A DNA stretch of 64,000 nt from Durusdinium trenchii (GCA_963970005.1 CAXAMN010015446.1:413849-477848); one strand, 5' to 3'. Shown: positions 1 through 11,293, counted from the stretch's first letter. The notes: generated by a model from the letters alone, not told the origin. A program made the numbers and translations.

Positions 1-150
1 ACTACTAGTAAGGCACTTGTTACTAGAAGCGATGCACTTGTTCCTAAGAGCTTCTTGCTCCCAGTAGTAAGGCCAGGAGCCCCTAGTAGCATCCTTGCTC
101 CTAGTAGCGATGCCAGGGCCCCTAGTAGTGTCCTTTGCTCCTAATATTTT
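1..150. repeat. Degenerate CTAGTAG-type tandem repeat
   Basis: Short imperfect units alternate CCTAGTAGC, TTGCTCC, GCGATGCC and CTTGTTACT. The array runs off the left window edge. The same family reappears at 53,628-53,782 in the same orientation. No coding signal is visible. Seen directly; a database name is not known to me. Confidence 0.6.
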
Positions 151-306
151 TCCTTTGGGGTCGGACATGCATTGATACCATCAACAGGCTTGTGCATGGC
201 ATCTTGTGCCATGAGGTAGCACTGTGCTACCGTATTGCCATACCCGCCTGGACATTGTCCACTAGGGCGGAACTGTCGGCGGAAGACTTGTTCCTGCGCG
301 CCTTTT

Positions 307-534
307 GGCAAAGACGTGAAGTTCGTGCCCCGCTTCGACAACACGACCACCACCTATGCTGAATGGCGGAGGCGAGTGAAGTTGTACGCCCGCAAGCTTG
401 AGATCCAAGGTCGCAAAAGTGAAGTGGCACTGAACATTTTGTTTGTGCTGGAGGGCCCATCCTGGACCCAGTGCGAGGACCTGGATCTTCACGAACTTGA
501 ACAGGAGGACTTGACATCCTCCTGTGGACTGGTC
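307..534 (+). pseudogene. Relic of a retrotransposon gag N-terminal domain
   Basis: The frame reads FVPRFDNTTTTYAEWRRRVK, then a basic helix-rich stretch ending near FVLEGPSWTQCEDLDL. A Phe-Asp-x-Thr-Tyr-x-Glu-Trp-Arg-Arg-Arg opening followed by a hydrophobic and tryptophan block is what I associate with gag proteins of dinoflagellate Ty1/copia-like elements. Only about 75 residues are left; the frame stops at 535 and no zinc knuckle or pol follows. No LTR was found around it. It is probably a truncated copy. It differs from the gag of the complete element at 29.8-38.0 kb, so it belongs to another family. Confidence 0.5.
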
Positions 535-537
535 TGA

Positions 538-3500
538 TGTTGCATGCTGTGGTGACAGCAGTCCGTGGCGCGTCCTTTAGACCTATACACCCGCTATCTG
601 GCGTCTATGCCGGTGCAGTTCAATTCCTGACTTGACCAAAAAGAGTTTCGCACTTCTAGAAATGCCAAACCATGCGCGTCCGGCTTTTATTCTTGTTCTT
701 GCAGCCCGCTAGTGTTTTCGAAGCGTGCCATTGATGCGCCCCTTTTTGGCGTTCAATTTGGCCCGCGGCTTCGCTCGTTTCCTGCAAGTGGTTTGGTTTC
801 AGTGGTTGTCGTCCAGATCTTCCTTGGTCTCTTGAAGTTGTGAGCATCCTGATTTAACTGGCTTAACTTCCTCCTACTGATGAGGCTCAATTATTCGTTC
901 ATATTTTTTCCATCATTGAGAGGCCTAGGGTCAGATGTCGGAGCGGTGTGGCCACTCTTGACTCTTGTCCTCAGGCACGTGGGCTCACTCAGCACTTGCA
1001 GCTTGGATTTTTATGTGGACCTTCAGACCTTACGAACATGTTTGCTCCCCTGCTCTCTTACACAATTTCTTGTTGACTTGCTTGCGTTCCAAATGTGCTA
1101 GGCCGAAACGATATATGTCGGCAGAGTGTGCGGACTACCCTTGTATCCTGAAGCAGGTAGAATATAGTACAAAGCATGCATGACTGGTTATCTCAAACCT
1201 TTGATGGAGATTTTGGTTTTGCAGGCACATGGAGAGTTCGGAAAGGACTGTTATCGTTGTGATGTTTGCCTGAACTTTGGCACCATACACCCGGACTTGC
1301 TTACAGTTGCTTTGCCATTACTTGTTTTGTTAGTCCCTTTGTTGCCCGAGGAGTGCAATATTGTCCACAGCCCTGAGGATGTTTGCAAGGCCATTCCAGC
1401 AAAGGCGTTGAGGCTGTTGGTCTGGCTCAAAGGCTGGTGTCTCCAAAGAGCTCAGACGGGTAAAGGACATCAAATCACACACCTCGTTTTGAGCCAAACC
1501 CATTCAAATTAGGCCACCAGCTAGCATCTTCAGGCTGTGAACGCAATCTGGTGTTGTAATTCTGATGTTTTTTGTCGTGCTTTGTGTTGGCCTGAGCCTT
1601 GAAGATCCAGAGGTGACACCGCAGGGACTGGGGACACGCTGGGTACTGCAGGAGAGGGACTGCAGTGTTGATTTCTGACTTTGATCTGCTCAATGTCCCG
1701 GCGAGCCAGGAACTTGTACATGGGCGCTTTGAGGCGTCGCATAATTTGCGCAGAGTCGCGTCGAGTGTGGAAATGGTAAAGAAAGCACAGAATGCGGAGA
1801 AGACTGTGCCGATGTATCGAAGGAGTTGGAACTTTGCATTCCAGGTCTCGACTACCGTCCTGGCAGACTTTGGGCACATTCTGGACGAAGTCAGCACGTG
1901 TCTCTTGAAGAAAGTAGTTTTGCAACAAGCTTTGGCGTCATCTAGCTTCTTTGTGCACCTTCAGGCTATGAATACGATTCCGAGACCTACGTTTGGCCAC
2001 GCTGCCGGGGGGTGAGCAAAAGCTTGTACAGTGTGCCGCACGGGCATTTGAAGATCTTCGAGCAGTTTCTGGAGAGCTATTCTGGGATCTGCAATTTCAA
2101 CTACAAGGCCAGGATTTCTTTCGAACAAAGCAGCGTGTTCGCTGAACAATGCAGGTGCGTGATGGTGAACTTCGCATCTTTGAGCTGAATACTCGCATAG
2201 GACTGGATGGCCCAAAGCGATGGAAGCAATTCAGTGGTTGAGTGCCAGTTGAGGAGGTGACCTGGCGGTGGATGCACCCCGTGAGAGGGCACGTAGGCTG
2301 TTTGAGAAGCTGGATGCACACTGGTGCATCTCTTCAAACGACACAATGCCAGAAAAGCAATTTGCATTCTGCCGCAGTACAGGTTTGCCACAGTGAAATG
2401 CGTGCAAGAAAGAGTTGTGCACCAATGTCATGGACCGGCCCAAGGCCCAAGGCACTTGGTAAGTAGGATTGATATTGCACACATGGGCCCAAACATGTTT
2501 TCTTGGATGCTGGCCACTGCCTTGCAAAGTGTAAGCAATATTGTTTTCCAAGCAAGTTGCTCCTCAACCAGCCAAGTTGAGTGACATTACACAAATTGTG
2601 CATATGATTACTGATTCCTCTTCTCGGATCTTCTTGGGGACTCCCCATGTTCAGTCCCAAGCCAGAAGATCCGAGCGACCTCTCCCCTCCTGATGAGTTG
2701 GCCCAGGCAGGGGTGGGCGTGCTGATCCTATTTGCATGAGACAATTACTGTATATGAAACAATTTTACATGCATATACATGCATAAAATTGTGTAAAGGC
2801 ATTTGCATCTAAAGATGGCACGTTAGAAGAGTTGGAGCGGGCCCGGTTGCAAAAGGCAGGATTCAGACACCAGAACTTTTGCGGTGATCAACTGTGCCAG
2901 GCAGGCCTTCAAACAATCAGAAAAACAATGAGCCTTATAGAAGGAAACGCGAGGGAAGAACCCCCCAACCATTAAAGAGGTGCATTGCTGCATCAGTTGT
3001 CCCACCAGAAATCACCTGACATGGCATCACCCAAAGCAGCACTCTTCAACGCATCACACATGCAGATCGCATTTCACCACATTGAAAGTCACCATGTGTC
3101 ACCTCACCACAGCAGAAATCATTTGGCGTCACCTGACCCCACGACTCCTAACAGGTTTACTTCAAACAAATCAAACCTTTCGGGATGTGCTTATGCAATG
3201 CTACATTTTCCCCGCTACTTTATTCTGCCCTGAAATTCTGTGCCCCGTTGAGATCTTGCCATGCGTCCATGGTCCATGGTAGTGTGTGTCTGTAAATTTT
3301 CTACAAGATCGCGGAAGTTGGCGGGTACCTTGGTGTTTGAGGTTTGCTGTTGCCGCGTTGCCCCTCATTCTTCAACTCATGACATGTGGCAAACAAAAAG
3401 ACTTCCCCGCCAAAGCGCAGCTTCATTGCTGGAGGCGCTGTCTATTTGGGCAAGGCATTCGGCAGGAGCTGCATCCAGGGGTGCCCAAGCAGCAGCCTAT

Positions 3501-4172
3501 GCACGCGCACAGGTGGGCTTCACAATGATCGAGGGTAGCAACAGACGGTGATTTGGTGTAATCTGCCTCGCAGGCAGCGGTTGCGCACAATCTGGCCTAC
3601 ACAGCAGCAGTGAAGGCCTGACACATACAGCAAACTATCGGTCAGAGGAAGAGTTTCGACTCAGATAGGCTGTTGACCCATGTTCCTGTACAGTTGTTTG
3701 GTGTCAGATCCGCGAACTTGATGACAATGAATGCGTTCGCAAGTACTCGGAAGAGTTTGAGGGAGCGACGCCCAGAGAATTGAAAATACAAGGTCACGAT
3801 TGGTGTTTGCTTGGTCAGAGTTGGCAAGGTCCAATGGAGCAGTCCTTTCCTTCACCTCTGATGAGTGACGCTCGCTTCAAATGAACAATCCGTGACATGG
3901 TTCTACGTGCAATCATATACCACAATTCAGTTTGCACGTCTTTGTAGACTGGCAATTCCTGTTGCAGTCGACAGGTGCACCTGACGCGCCTGGTCGCAAA
4001 CGCCACAGATGCTGCTCGATCACATCCATGTCCATGCGAGGCTCGGTGGCATTTGAGGACCTTTCTGAACCAACCTGAACTTCAGCCATAGGTGCTGTGC
4101 GTTTGCTGTCAGCTGAGGCTCCAAGAAGATCGGAGAGACTGTTAGCCTTCTTGTGATGCTAGTCAAAGAACT
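538..4172. other. No recognisable gene
   Basis: Only short open frames are present and none carries a family signature I recognise. A longer + strand frame at 1,665-2,015 shows a helical composition but no motif. A near-perfect palindrome with a CAATTTT stem lies at about 2,759-2,790. Region 3,000-3,180 is rich in TCACC-like words. The start of the tyrosine-recombinase retroelement probably lies somewhere after 3,600, but I could not place its terminal repeat. Confidence 0.4.
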
Positions 4173-4295
4173 TTGTCTCACATCGCAGCGCGTAAGGTCG
4201 TTGAGCCGACAACGAAAAGATGGAATCCCCCAAAAAAGTCTATATATGAACCTCATGACTTTGGGCATGGTGCAGCTTTCTTGGGTCAAGCTTGT

Positions 4296-4610
4296 ATGGA
4301 GCATAGGCCCTTGACACTAGGACTGGCAGGGGGATCACTCTCTTCGTTCGCCTGGCGCTTCTTTTCGGACCTCGTGGACTCGCCTTTTCAACCGGCTGTC
4401 CCTTCACCTGTGGATTGTATTTGCCCCACCGTTGATTACCTGGATTGGGATATTGATTTCAAATCTGTTTCCATTAGAATTTTGGTGGGTATCGCACTCG
4501 GGCCCCTTCTCGAGGCTTTGCTGGTAGTCAGACAGTGGTGGTCAAACCTGGTCAGGCGGCAGCTCGCTGCCGTTACGCGGTCGGTTCGACCGCTTTATCG
4601 AGATATCTAG
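4296..4610 (+). CDS. Small hydrophobic N-terminal protein of the YR retroelement
   Basis: About 104 residues from the ATG at 4,296. There are two hydrophobic stretches, near residues 5-25 and 60-80 (IRILVGIALGPLLEALLVV), followed by a basic tail ending RPLYRDI. The middle is Pro/Cys-rich. Dinoflagellate elements of this type often open with such a membrane-segment ORF, which I know as a pattern but not by function. The frame is also open upstream to 4,173; I chose 4,296 because the hydrophobic block starts there. It precedes the coiled-coil ORF by 7 bases in another frame. Function unknown. Confidence 0.5.
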   Translation: MEHRPLTLGLAGGSLSSFAWRFFSDLVDSPFQPAVPSPVDCICPTVDYLDWDIDFKSVSIRILVGIALGPLLEALLVVRQWWSNLVRRQLAAVTRSVRPLYRDI

Positions 4611-4617
4611 GGCTTGC

Positions 4618-4893
4618 GTGTCCAGCCAGAGCACTCAAGATCGTACTATTCTTGAGTTGACTTCCAGGATTGAGCGCCTTGAGCTTCGGGTTTCAGGACT
4701 CGAATCTTTTCAGTTTGAAGTTGTGCAGGCTGAGGTTGAGGAGCAGTGGGAACCAGTGCCAATACAGTCCGGGCCGACCGCGTCCGGCGATTCGTCCACA
4801 GGCCCCATTAGCGAGACTGTTGTGCAAGGTGAAGCGCTTCCGTCTGAGGTTGATACCGAGAGGTTGGCCATTTTGAACTCCATCGGTCGTTGA
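4618..4893 (+). CDS. Coiled-coil segment of the YR retroelement
   Basis: About 91 residues. The first 35 form a probable coiled coil (ILELTSRIERLELRVSGLES), followed by an acidic Pro/Ser-rich linker. There is no ATG at the left end (GTG at 4,618), so it is better read as a continuation of the preceding ORF after a frameshift. It ends at a TGA at 4,891. The same frame reopens at once and carries the next domain, so one stop separates the two pieces. The role may be gag oligomerisation; that is inference. Confidence 0.45.
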   Translation: MSSQSTQDRTILELTSRIERLELRVSGLESFQFEVVQAEVEEQWEPVPIQSGPTASGDSSTGPISETVVQGEALPSEVDTERLAILNSIGR

Positions 4894-4905
4894 GTTGCCC
4901 GTGCT

Positions 4906-5157
4906 TTGCAGAACAACATCACCGGCTCGTCAGGACGTGACCAGTTGCCTGAGCCAAGTCAGCATTATTTGGTTTTCAGGGGGGTGAACGGAGTTGTTTA
5001 TAACCCAGTGAAGGTTTTTGCAACTTTCCCTGAAGCCTGTCGATTGGTCAAATCGCGTGGGGGTGCATTCGGTCGTTCGGTGTTCATTGGAGTGCCAAGC
5101 AAGTCGGACGGCAAGACCGTTTGCTCCTCGGCCAGCGTTGCCTGGCCGAGCGATTAG
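4906..5157 (+). CDS. Small globular domain, viroplasmin/RNase H-N-like, of the YR retroelement
   Basis: About 80 residues. The core reads HYLVFRGVNGVVYNPVKVF, then TFPEACRLVKSRGG and VFIGVPSK. The pattern Tyr-x-Val-x-Arg-Gly, an aromatic plus a short helix, then a Phe-Ile-Gly strand recalls the small RNase H1 N-terminal (caulimovirus viroplasmin) fold, but similarity is weak and I give it as a suggestion only. It shares a frame with the coiled-coil ORF upstream and is followed after 5 bases by gag at 5,163 in a different frame. Confidence 0.4.
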   Translation: MQNNITGSSGRDQLPEPSQHYLVFRGVNGVVYNPVKVFATFPEACRLVKSRGGAFGRSVFIGVPSKSDGKTVCSSASVAWPSD

Positions 5158-5162
5158 ATTAG

Positions 5163-6551
5163 ATGGAGGATTTTGTTGAGAACCTCGGCATTCCAGCTGA
5201 GGGCCCTGAGGCAGGTGATCTGCCCTTTCGACCTGAGAGTGTGTTTCTTTTGCAGCCTGACGGCACGGCCGATCCTTTCTACCAGATCGGTTTGATTCGT
5301 TTGCCTGCACCCGGTGGGGCCGAAGAGCCCGACCCAGTTCCAGTCATTCTAATTACTCGTGTGCAAGGAAAGATTTTAGCTGCTATACCTTTCAGTTTTT
5401 GGCAGCGTTCCGTAGCCCGAAGAAAGCTACCGCCTCAATCCTTTTCGAAAGCTGCTTCTGTTTCCGTCGGTTCAGTGTTAGATGTTGATCGAGAAGTTCC
5501 GATAGAAGGCACCTACATCAAGATTTGGATAGGTTTCCTGTCGGAAGAACTGATCCAATGTCTCGATTTCGTGAGTGTTCAGTCGGCCGAGCTAGAGAAC
5601 GCATGCCTCACCGAACAGGAGGTAGGCGAGCATGTTCCTTTGGCCGAAGCTCTTCAGACAGTAGCAGACGAGAAATTCAGTTTCTTGTCGGCCGAATCCG
5701 GAGGGCCCGATCTTGGGAAGAGCAGTCAGGAGAAGCGGATTGCCCGTGTCGAAGAGGCCCTAGTCGAGATGAAGGCTCTCCTACATCAGTTTGCCCAAAC
5801 CAAGGCTCGACCACAGAGCCCGGCTCCTGCAGCAAAGGCCCGGGTGACGTTCAAGCCGCCTACTCAGATTCCCCCAGAGAATCCAATAGCTGGGCTGGAC
5901 CCTCATGTGGTGCAATCAGCCCTCCGGGCAGGAGTCTCTCAGGTGCAGTTGGAGGAGCTGGGACGTATGCTGACCGGAAAGAAGCCAGATCTAGCGGATG
6001 TTGCTCGCCCCTCTGCTTTGCGGAAGCCGGCTCGCTTGGATGTGTTGGGAGAAAGCGACGAAGAAGGCGAGGCCCCCACCGAGCCCGGGGGGGAGTTGAA
6101 GCCGAGCGCCGAGGAGCTCGAAAACCCCATGCAATCATCCTTGCTAAAGCTCACCAGCATTCTGGAGCACCTCACAAGCCCTACAAAGAAGCAGCGCAGT
6201 CTCCAAGACACTTTAGACGATTCAGTGGGCCACGGGGAAGTATCCTCTACTTCTTCCAGCAGCGGACACGGCAGACGACGTGCCGCTGTCCTTCAGACTT
6301 TGCGGAAAGCAATGAGAGATTGCCCAGAAGAGCTCTATGGTGTTCTGGAGAAAAACATGCTGCACGATTGTGGTGCCCCGGAACTTGGTCCGGGTCTAGG
6401 TATCATGACAGCCACGTTCAGAGGATGGGCGGAGCATCGATCGAGAGTGCCGAACATTCAAGGCACGGTCCGCACCCTTTGGGCTATGTGGAGCTCGAGA
6501 CTCTCGATGCTCTTCGACAGAATCGCATTGCGGAGGCAAAGGCTCGGCTGA
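5163..6551 (+). CDS. Gag-like protein of the YR retroelement, main part
   Basis: 462 residues from the ATG at 5,163. The order is: an acidic N-terminus; a beta-rich segment (residues about 25-140, with LITRVQGKILAAIPFSFWQR); an acidic linker; a short coiled coil near 195-215; a Pro/Lys-rich region; a helical block ending in GWAEHRSRVPNIQGTVRTLW. That last block matches the start of the conserved C-terminal gag domain I know from dinoflagellate elements. After about position 6,485 the genuine protein continues in another frame (next entry), so the last 20 or so residues here are out-of-frame noise. Function presumed: particle formation and RNA binding. Confidence 0.65.
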   Translation: MEDFVENLGIPAEGPEAGDLPFRPESVFLLQPDGTADPFYQIGLIRLPAPGGAEEPDPVPVILITRVQGKILAAIPFSFWQRSVARRKLPPQSFSKAASVSVGSVLDVDREVPIEGTYIKIWIGFLSEELIQCLDFVSVQSAELENACLTEQEVGEHVPLAEALQTVADEKFSFLSAESGGPDLGKSSQEKRIARVEEALVEMKALLHQFAQTKARPQSPAPAAKARVTFKPPTQIPPENPIAGLDPHVVQSALRAGVSQVQLEELGRMLTGKKPDLADVARPSALRKPARLDVLGESDEEGEAPTEPGGELKPSAEELENPMQSSLLKLTSILEHLTSPTKKQRSLQDTLDDSVGHGEVSSTSSSSGHGRRRAAVLQTLRKAMRDCPEELYGVLEKNMLHDCGAPELGPGLGIMTATFRGWAEHRSRVPNIQGTVRTLWAMWSSRLSMLFDRIALRRQRLG

Positions 6552-6925
6552 GTCTTCTGGTTGCTGCCATCGATCAAGTCTCTTACGACAAAGGGTCGTG
6601 GTTGCTGGGTGCGGAGGTCTTGCTCGAGGATGGACCCCCCTTTGGAAGTTTCAGCAAACATCAAGCCCCGGAGATCTTCGAGGTTCATCACTCCCGACTT
6701 CTGCCAGCACAATGGGCAGAGGCCATGATGTTTCGAATCAGGGAGCTGGACGATTTTGCAGAGAAACGGGCGAAGTTGGGAAAGCGCCAGATTCAGAACG
6801 ATGCTCCAACGGGCGCTCCGCCGGCCAAACCAGACAAGCCGAAGCCGAAAGCGAAAAACAAGGGCAAAGGAAAGGGAGAGACGCAGGAGGAGAGCAATCA
6901 TCCTCCTGCGGGCAGCAGCAATTGA
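6482..6925 (+). CDS. Gag C-terminal domain of the YR retroelement, after a frameshift
   Basis: The frame opens well upstream but becomes meaningful from about 6,482: LDALRQNRIAEAKARLSLLV, then IDQVSYDKGSWLLGAEVLLE, a PPFGSF motif and ARMS-like helices ending in RAKLGKR. The sequence finishes in a Lys/Gly/Pro-rich basic tail (KPKPKAKNKGKGKGE), a probable RNA-binding end. The Asp-Gln-Val...Gly-Ser-Trp-x-Leu signature and PPF are typical of the dinoflagellate gag family. A one-base frameshift near 6,485-6,500 breaks it from the 5,163 ORF. Confidence 0.65.
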   Translation, partial: GYVELETLDALRQNRIAEAKARLSLLVAAIDQVSYDKGSWLLGAEVLLEDGPPFGSFSKHQAPEIFEVHHSRLLPAQWAEAMMFRIRELDDFAEKRAKLGKRQIQNDAPTGAPPAKPDKPKPKAKNKGKGKGETQEESNHPPAGSSN

Positions 6926-7667
6926 ATGATCCAGAAAGCTCCGAGCCGGCCGAGTCCCCGGCTCGCTGTTTTGTGCATGGTTGCCGAGACGATGCTGCTC
7001 GGCACGCGCCAGGCTCAAAGGCGACGACCGTTTGCCCGAGGACCTGGTTCAATTCATCCTTTCGGTTTTTGCGAGAGTTGGGAGGCAGTTTTTCAAAGTT
7101 TTTGCGTTCTTTCCATCGAAGACCAGCTACTTCTTCTCAGTTGAAGAGTACCGCCAAATTGTGGCCCATGCCGCTCCCTTTTCCGGGAGCTTTACTGGAG
7201 ACTGGAGATGATTGCGAGACGAGAGCGTTGCAGAGGGGCTTGAACCTTTGTGTTGCTGCTCTGGACTGGGTCTATTTAAACAGGCCTGTGACTTGTCCTC
7301 TTGACATCGTGATCCCTTCCTCTTTGAACCGTCTGCAGTGGCGTGTGGTCCGATGCATGGAATCTGCTTGTTTGGCATGGATCCGTTGTGCTCCGGTCGA
7401 CTCAACAGCAATGGGAAGATCGGCTGCAAAATTAAAAGTGGAAGACATCGAGAAGGCGCTGGAGAAACTCAGTGTTTTTGAAGGACAGATCTTTTCGGTG
7501 TTTGAACAGAGTTTAGCTGACAATTCTGGTTTTTGCTCATTTCGACGGCCCGTTTCGAAGATGGCCCCCGGGCTTCAGCGCAGCTCGCCTGGGCTGGTTT
7601 GCGGGACTTTACCTGCTTGGATGGTCGGCCTTGTTGCTATGTAGTTGACAAGCTTGGCTGACTTACA
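6926..7667 (+). pseudogene. Start of pol of the YR retroelement, upstream of RT
   Basis: The protein is read in three frames. One frame from about 7,050 to 7,540 gives a helical block (LFAALDWVY-like region at 7,250, then SLNRLQWRVVRCMESACLAW, VDSTAMGRSAAKLKVEDIEK). Another from about 7,585 to 7,667 gives LAWAGLRDFTCLDGRPCCYV. This is the conserved region that precedes the reverse transcriptase in dinoflagellate elements of this type. The last frame hits a stop at 7,665-7,667, inside the outer repeat of the insertion. The rest of pol resumes at 24,175. Family match is from memory of the pattern; no search was possible. Confidence 0.55.
7616..7646 (+). repeat. Outer inverted repeat, left copy
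   Basis: 31 bases that recur in reverse complement at 24,146-24,176 with one mismatch. The copy overlaps the pol frame reading CLDGRPCCYV, so it may derive from the host retroelement rather than from the insertion. Confidence 0.75.
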
Positions 7668-7689
7668 CAACTCAGTTGGCAGAGTTAGC

Positions 7690-7935
7690 AAGTGCGCCGC
7701 GGGCGACTTACTATGTTGACCTTGGCCTAGTTATTGCATGTGCGCCAACAGTGCCGGGTGGAGTTGCTAAGTTGGCCGGGGCAGACTTGCTAAGTGTGCC
7801 GGGCTGACTTGCTATGTGCGCCGGGTGGACTTGCTAACTAGGCCGGGGCTGACTTGCTAACTAGACCGGGGCAGACTTGCTAACTAGGCCGGGGCAGACT
7901 TGCTAACTAGGCCTGGACGACTTGCTAAGTGCGCC
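7690..7935 (+). repeat. 23-bp subterminal tandem array, left
   Basis: Repeated units of 23 bases, GCCGGGG(C)-AGACTTGCTAACTAG type, with variants carrying CTAAGT or CTATGT. Positions 7,775-7,916 match 23,781-23,922 base for base in register, with six mismatches counted by eye over 142 bases. Confidence 0.85.
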
Positions 7936-7950
7936 ATGTTAGACTTGCCG

Positions 7951-9068
7951 AGTGTGATTTATATCTAGAAACACACTAAGGACAGGTGGCCCGAAAACAT
8001 GTTATTAAATACGTTCAGAAAAGAAAAGTGCGCGTAGAAAGCTGGCTGTGAGGACGTGTCCCCATCCACAAAAGGGTATCCGCTCTTTGCGCCAACATCC
8101 TGTTGTTTTTTCCGGTGGGGAGTCTTCCCGCAAAACCGGCGAGATCTGTTGTTGTATAGAAAATTGTTGACGTGTTTTGTTTAATTTCGGAGGCCCTGCA
8201 GGTTGCCTTCGACCAAAGGCCGACGAAGTCTTGGAACTTATATATAGACATGCACAACCGTTGAAACCCCTTGTGTGCGGGAACGGTTGCGTTGGCCCCC
8301 CAAAATTCATATATCTATACATATATATATATATTTTGTTTTTTGCCCTTAGGATGCCCAACCGCTCTGCCTGCATTGGATTGGCAGCCTGCCAGATGCA
8401 CGCGCAGCAAAAGCGAACGGTCGTCAACCACCCGAATGCGTAGCAAAGGGTTCTGGTTTCCGTTCATTTCTGTTAAAAAAACAGGTACCAACTCCGTAAA
8501 CCGGAAATGTTTATTTTGTTTTTCGTGTCCTAGAGAAAAGAAAACACATCTTATAAGTTACTATAAGGTGAGCAATGTCCATGCCGTTCATGATGTGTAA
8601 CTGTTTTTTCGAGTTCCTTCGGCGTGAAGAAATAGGTGTTATTAAGTCGTTTGCCAGCCAGAGATGGGGGCCTTTAATGTTGACTGTGTATATATGTATG
8701 TGTGGCAAAAATCCGCGTGTTTCCTTTGGTGATCAGGATTGCAGCTACAAACGTCCACCGACATCGTACATTTATCTATTTTCAAAAGGATCATGAACAG
8801 CAACGTCCCGACTCTCCTTAGTTTTGAAAGGATCATGGACAGTCTACACGTGGTGGACCAAACCTACATGAATGATGCGGCGAACGCATGAACGCAAGCA
8901 CTCCTTTCGTGGGTTTCATCTTCACATCCAACAAATTGAAATTCATAAACAGAAACGATTGCAGATTGAGCTTCCTCCGAGCAACTCCAGAAGCATCCCA
9001 ACATTTGAGACTGACAATTTGGAAATGTTGTGGTAATGGTTTCGGGTCTTTTCTGGCTCTCACGAATT
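7951..9068. other. Non-coding left end of the cassette
   Basis: No gene is recognised. A TA-rich microsatellite lies at about 8,305-8,336. The interval lies downstream of the transposase-like gene and may hold its 3' untranslated region. Confidence 0.4.
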
Positions 9069-11093
9069 TCACGCATCATCCCAAGTAGTGAGTGGCACAA
9101 CCAAAAAATACCCATCTTGGGGCGAGTAGATGCAAGTGTCCAGGATGGCAATCAGAGGGCACAGCATAGCCTTACCAGCATCCTCAAACCTGTTCCTCCC
9201 AAGATGTTTCCACTTCTTTATGCAAACAAACTCTTCAGCGCCAATCCTGGCAAAGAACTGAATCTGCCCCACAAGCCGTTCCGCTTCACAGGAGAAAAGG
9301 ACAGCATCACCAACCCCTGCAACCGCCCCTGGTGAAAAGACTCCTCGTAATGCAACCATCACCTCACCATCATGCTCGCTGCATGCAGTTCGTAGAAGTG
9401 ATTCCAGTCTGGTACTGGGTTCATCTGGGTTCAAGAGTCCAACCTTCAATGGTCCAACCTCACCTTTGCGAAGCTCTCGGAGCTGCAAACACAGAGAATC
9501 AGACAACACACTCTTCTCCCAGCCGATCCACGTGTTTGTTGCCAAGGTTGCAAATTTTTTTACTTCCTTGTGTTTACGTTCGTGCACAAAGCACGATATG
9601 AGACCTTCGTGAGCAGAATGCATTCTCCCCAAGTGAGAGCTGTAGTGATGTTTCGGTGCGAACCTTTCCCACAATAGACCATCAAGTACCCGTGAAGGTG
9701 ATCCAAGATCGCTTTGTGAAGGACGCTGGAATGTGTGCTCCCCTTCTTTATACCTTGCAACAGGTCCATGACCCTGGCAAGCCTCAAGTAACTTTCAATT
9801 TCCGACCGCACTGGACCAAATTCACTCGCTTTCTGCACAAGCACAAACCTCAATACAGAGTACAGACTCAGACCCTCACTGGCACTGCACTTTACCTCTG
9901 GAGACTCATCTTTTTTCTTCTTTGCAAAAACCTTTTGACCTGTGATAGATCGTGATGACAAAGACGATGGAAACCTGAAAGTTTGAAGGTCGTCGTGGAG
10001 GTTCCTGTGAGTGTAGTTGCAGCGGTCACTTAAACGAGACAGCAAAAGTCCAGTTTCATGATTCCAAAGCCCACTAGACAAGTAGGTATGCATCCAATCG
10101 AAGCAAATGGAGCTGACAGGTTTGATGGAAAGCTGTTCACATAACAGTACACCATGTAAATTGAGGCTCCACCCTGTTAGCTGCTGGGCCCTCTCGAAAG
10201 CTGCTTTGGATGCGTTGTTCTTTTTGTCTGCCAGCAATTTCAAAGTATCTCGCACGGACTTATCCGAGTGTGGCTGCACCAATGTAGGGTCTAGATTTGT
10301 CGATGGCAGGATCCTCCCTGTGCTATCGTGTAGATGGATTTCACTTTTGTGATCCACGATATTTTGGCAGAGCGGGCACAACACAGTGCCCGAAGCACCG
10401 CGAAAATCGAGACTTTCTTTTAAAGCCACTTCATCTCCAATCAACATGCTCACCTCCCCAAAAATGACCCGTCTCTCAGAAGTAGGCAAAACAATCTGGA
10501 TTCCACTTCTCAGGTCGTATGGCTCATAAAATTTGCACAATGCCATCTTCAACCACTGCCCTGCCTTCCCAGGCAGTCTTCGAACAGCATCAGACCGTGC
10601 TATGCCCAACAGAAACCAACAGCTCTCCGTAGAGAGCGCCGGTAAGCCATGAGCTTTGAAGCTCCAGTAGGCTATGTAGACCTTGCGTTCATTCACATGC
10701 CTCAAAACGTTCCCTGGTGTTACTTCGTCATTGTATGCAACAATGTCCAGCTTCCTGTCGAAATTGGGTTGGTGACGATCAAGCATTTGTTTGAAGAAAG
10801 TAGCGTACTCATCGCAATTTTGGCATATGTAGTGGATGAGTGAAAGTGGGTTGACGAAAAAAAAAGGTGGCCATCTCTGGTTTCTCTTGGCCTTCTTCCA
10901 ATGTCAAGACCGCCTGTTCACTGACCAGCAGTTTTCCGTAAGGTGTTTCTATGTCTACACTCTCATCTCGCGCTCTCTTGATGCTGCTTCTAGACTTTGC
11001 TTTTGGCAGCCCATGCTCTTCGATCTCCTCGAAGATGCTGGCCAATGCAGACTGTGAGACCAGCTTGCTTCTGCCAATGCCACCAAATGCCAT
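9069..11093 (-). pseudogene. Transposase-like protein with two frameshifts
   Basis: Three consecutive frames make one protein of roughly 670 residues. The N-terminus (11,093 to about 10,820) contains ETPYGKLLVSEQ. The middle (about 10,820 to 9,680) contains YNDEVTPGNVLRHVNERKVY, a CPLCQNIV knuckle and FDWMHTYLSSGLWNHE. The C-terminus (9,674 to 9,069) contains PKHHYSSHL then SCFVHERKHKEVKK. The Asp-Trp-Met-His block and the His-Glu-Arg-Lys-His block are typical of a DDE-type transposase family that is multicopy in dinoflagellates; the closest named relatives are CACTA/Plavaka-type, which is inference. Frameshifts lie near 10,820 and 9,680. The ATG at 11,093 is the first in frame. A motif-pair cluster lies 158-200 bases upstream. 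Confidence 0.6.
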
Positions 11094-11250
11094 AGCATGG
11101 TTCCTACGCCGCAACCCGTTTAACTGAAGTATATATTTGTTTCCTTTTCTTCCAGTTCAAGACTTGGCCATTATTGCTTGTTATAAGTAACATATGGGTC
11201 ATATGGGTGGTTATTGTATGGTATATAGTATGATGCATGCTGATCGTGAA

Positions 11251-11293
11251 GCGAGCTCAAACGCCCAGCCACCGCGAGCCCTTAGAGCCCAGC
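11251..11293 (-). promoter_or_regulatory. Shared motif pair, cluster 1
   Basis: Two units of GCGAGC-N6/7-GCCCAGC (11,251-11,269 and 11,274-11,293). On the coding strand they read GCTGGGC-N-GCTCGC. They lie upstream of the transposase-like gene. Confidence 0.55.

Noticed and set aside
5525-6480. Second + frame overlapping gag upstream of 6,480, rich in Arg/Ser
   Set aside because: Only the part after about 6,482 carries the gag family pattern; upstream it is an out-of-frame shadow.
7690-7935. 23-bp array as a CRISPR-like or centromeric repeat
   Set aside because: Units are contiguous without spacers and the array is only about 10 units long; position at both ends of the insertion fits subterminal repeats better.
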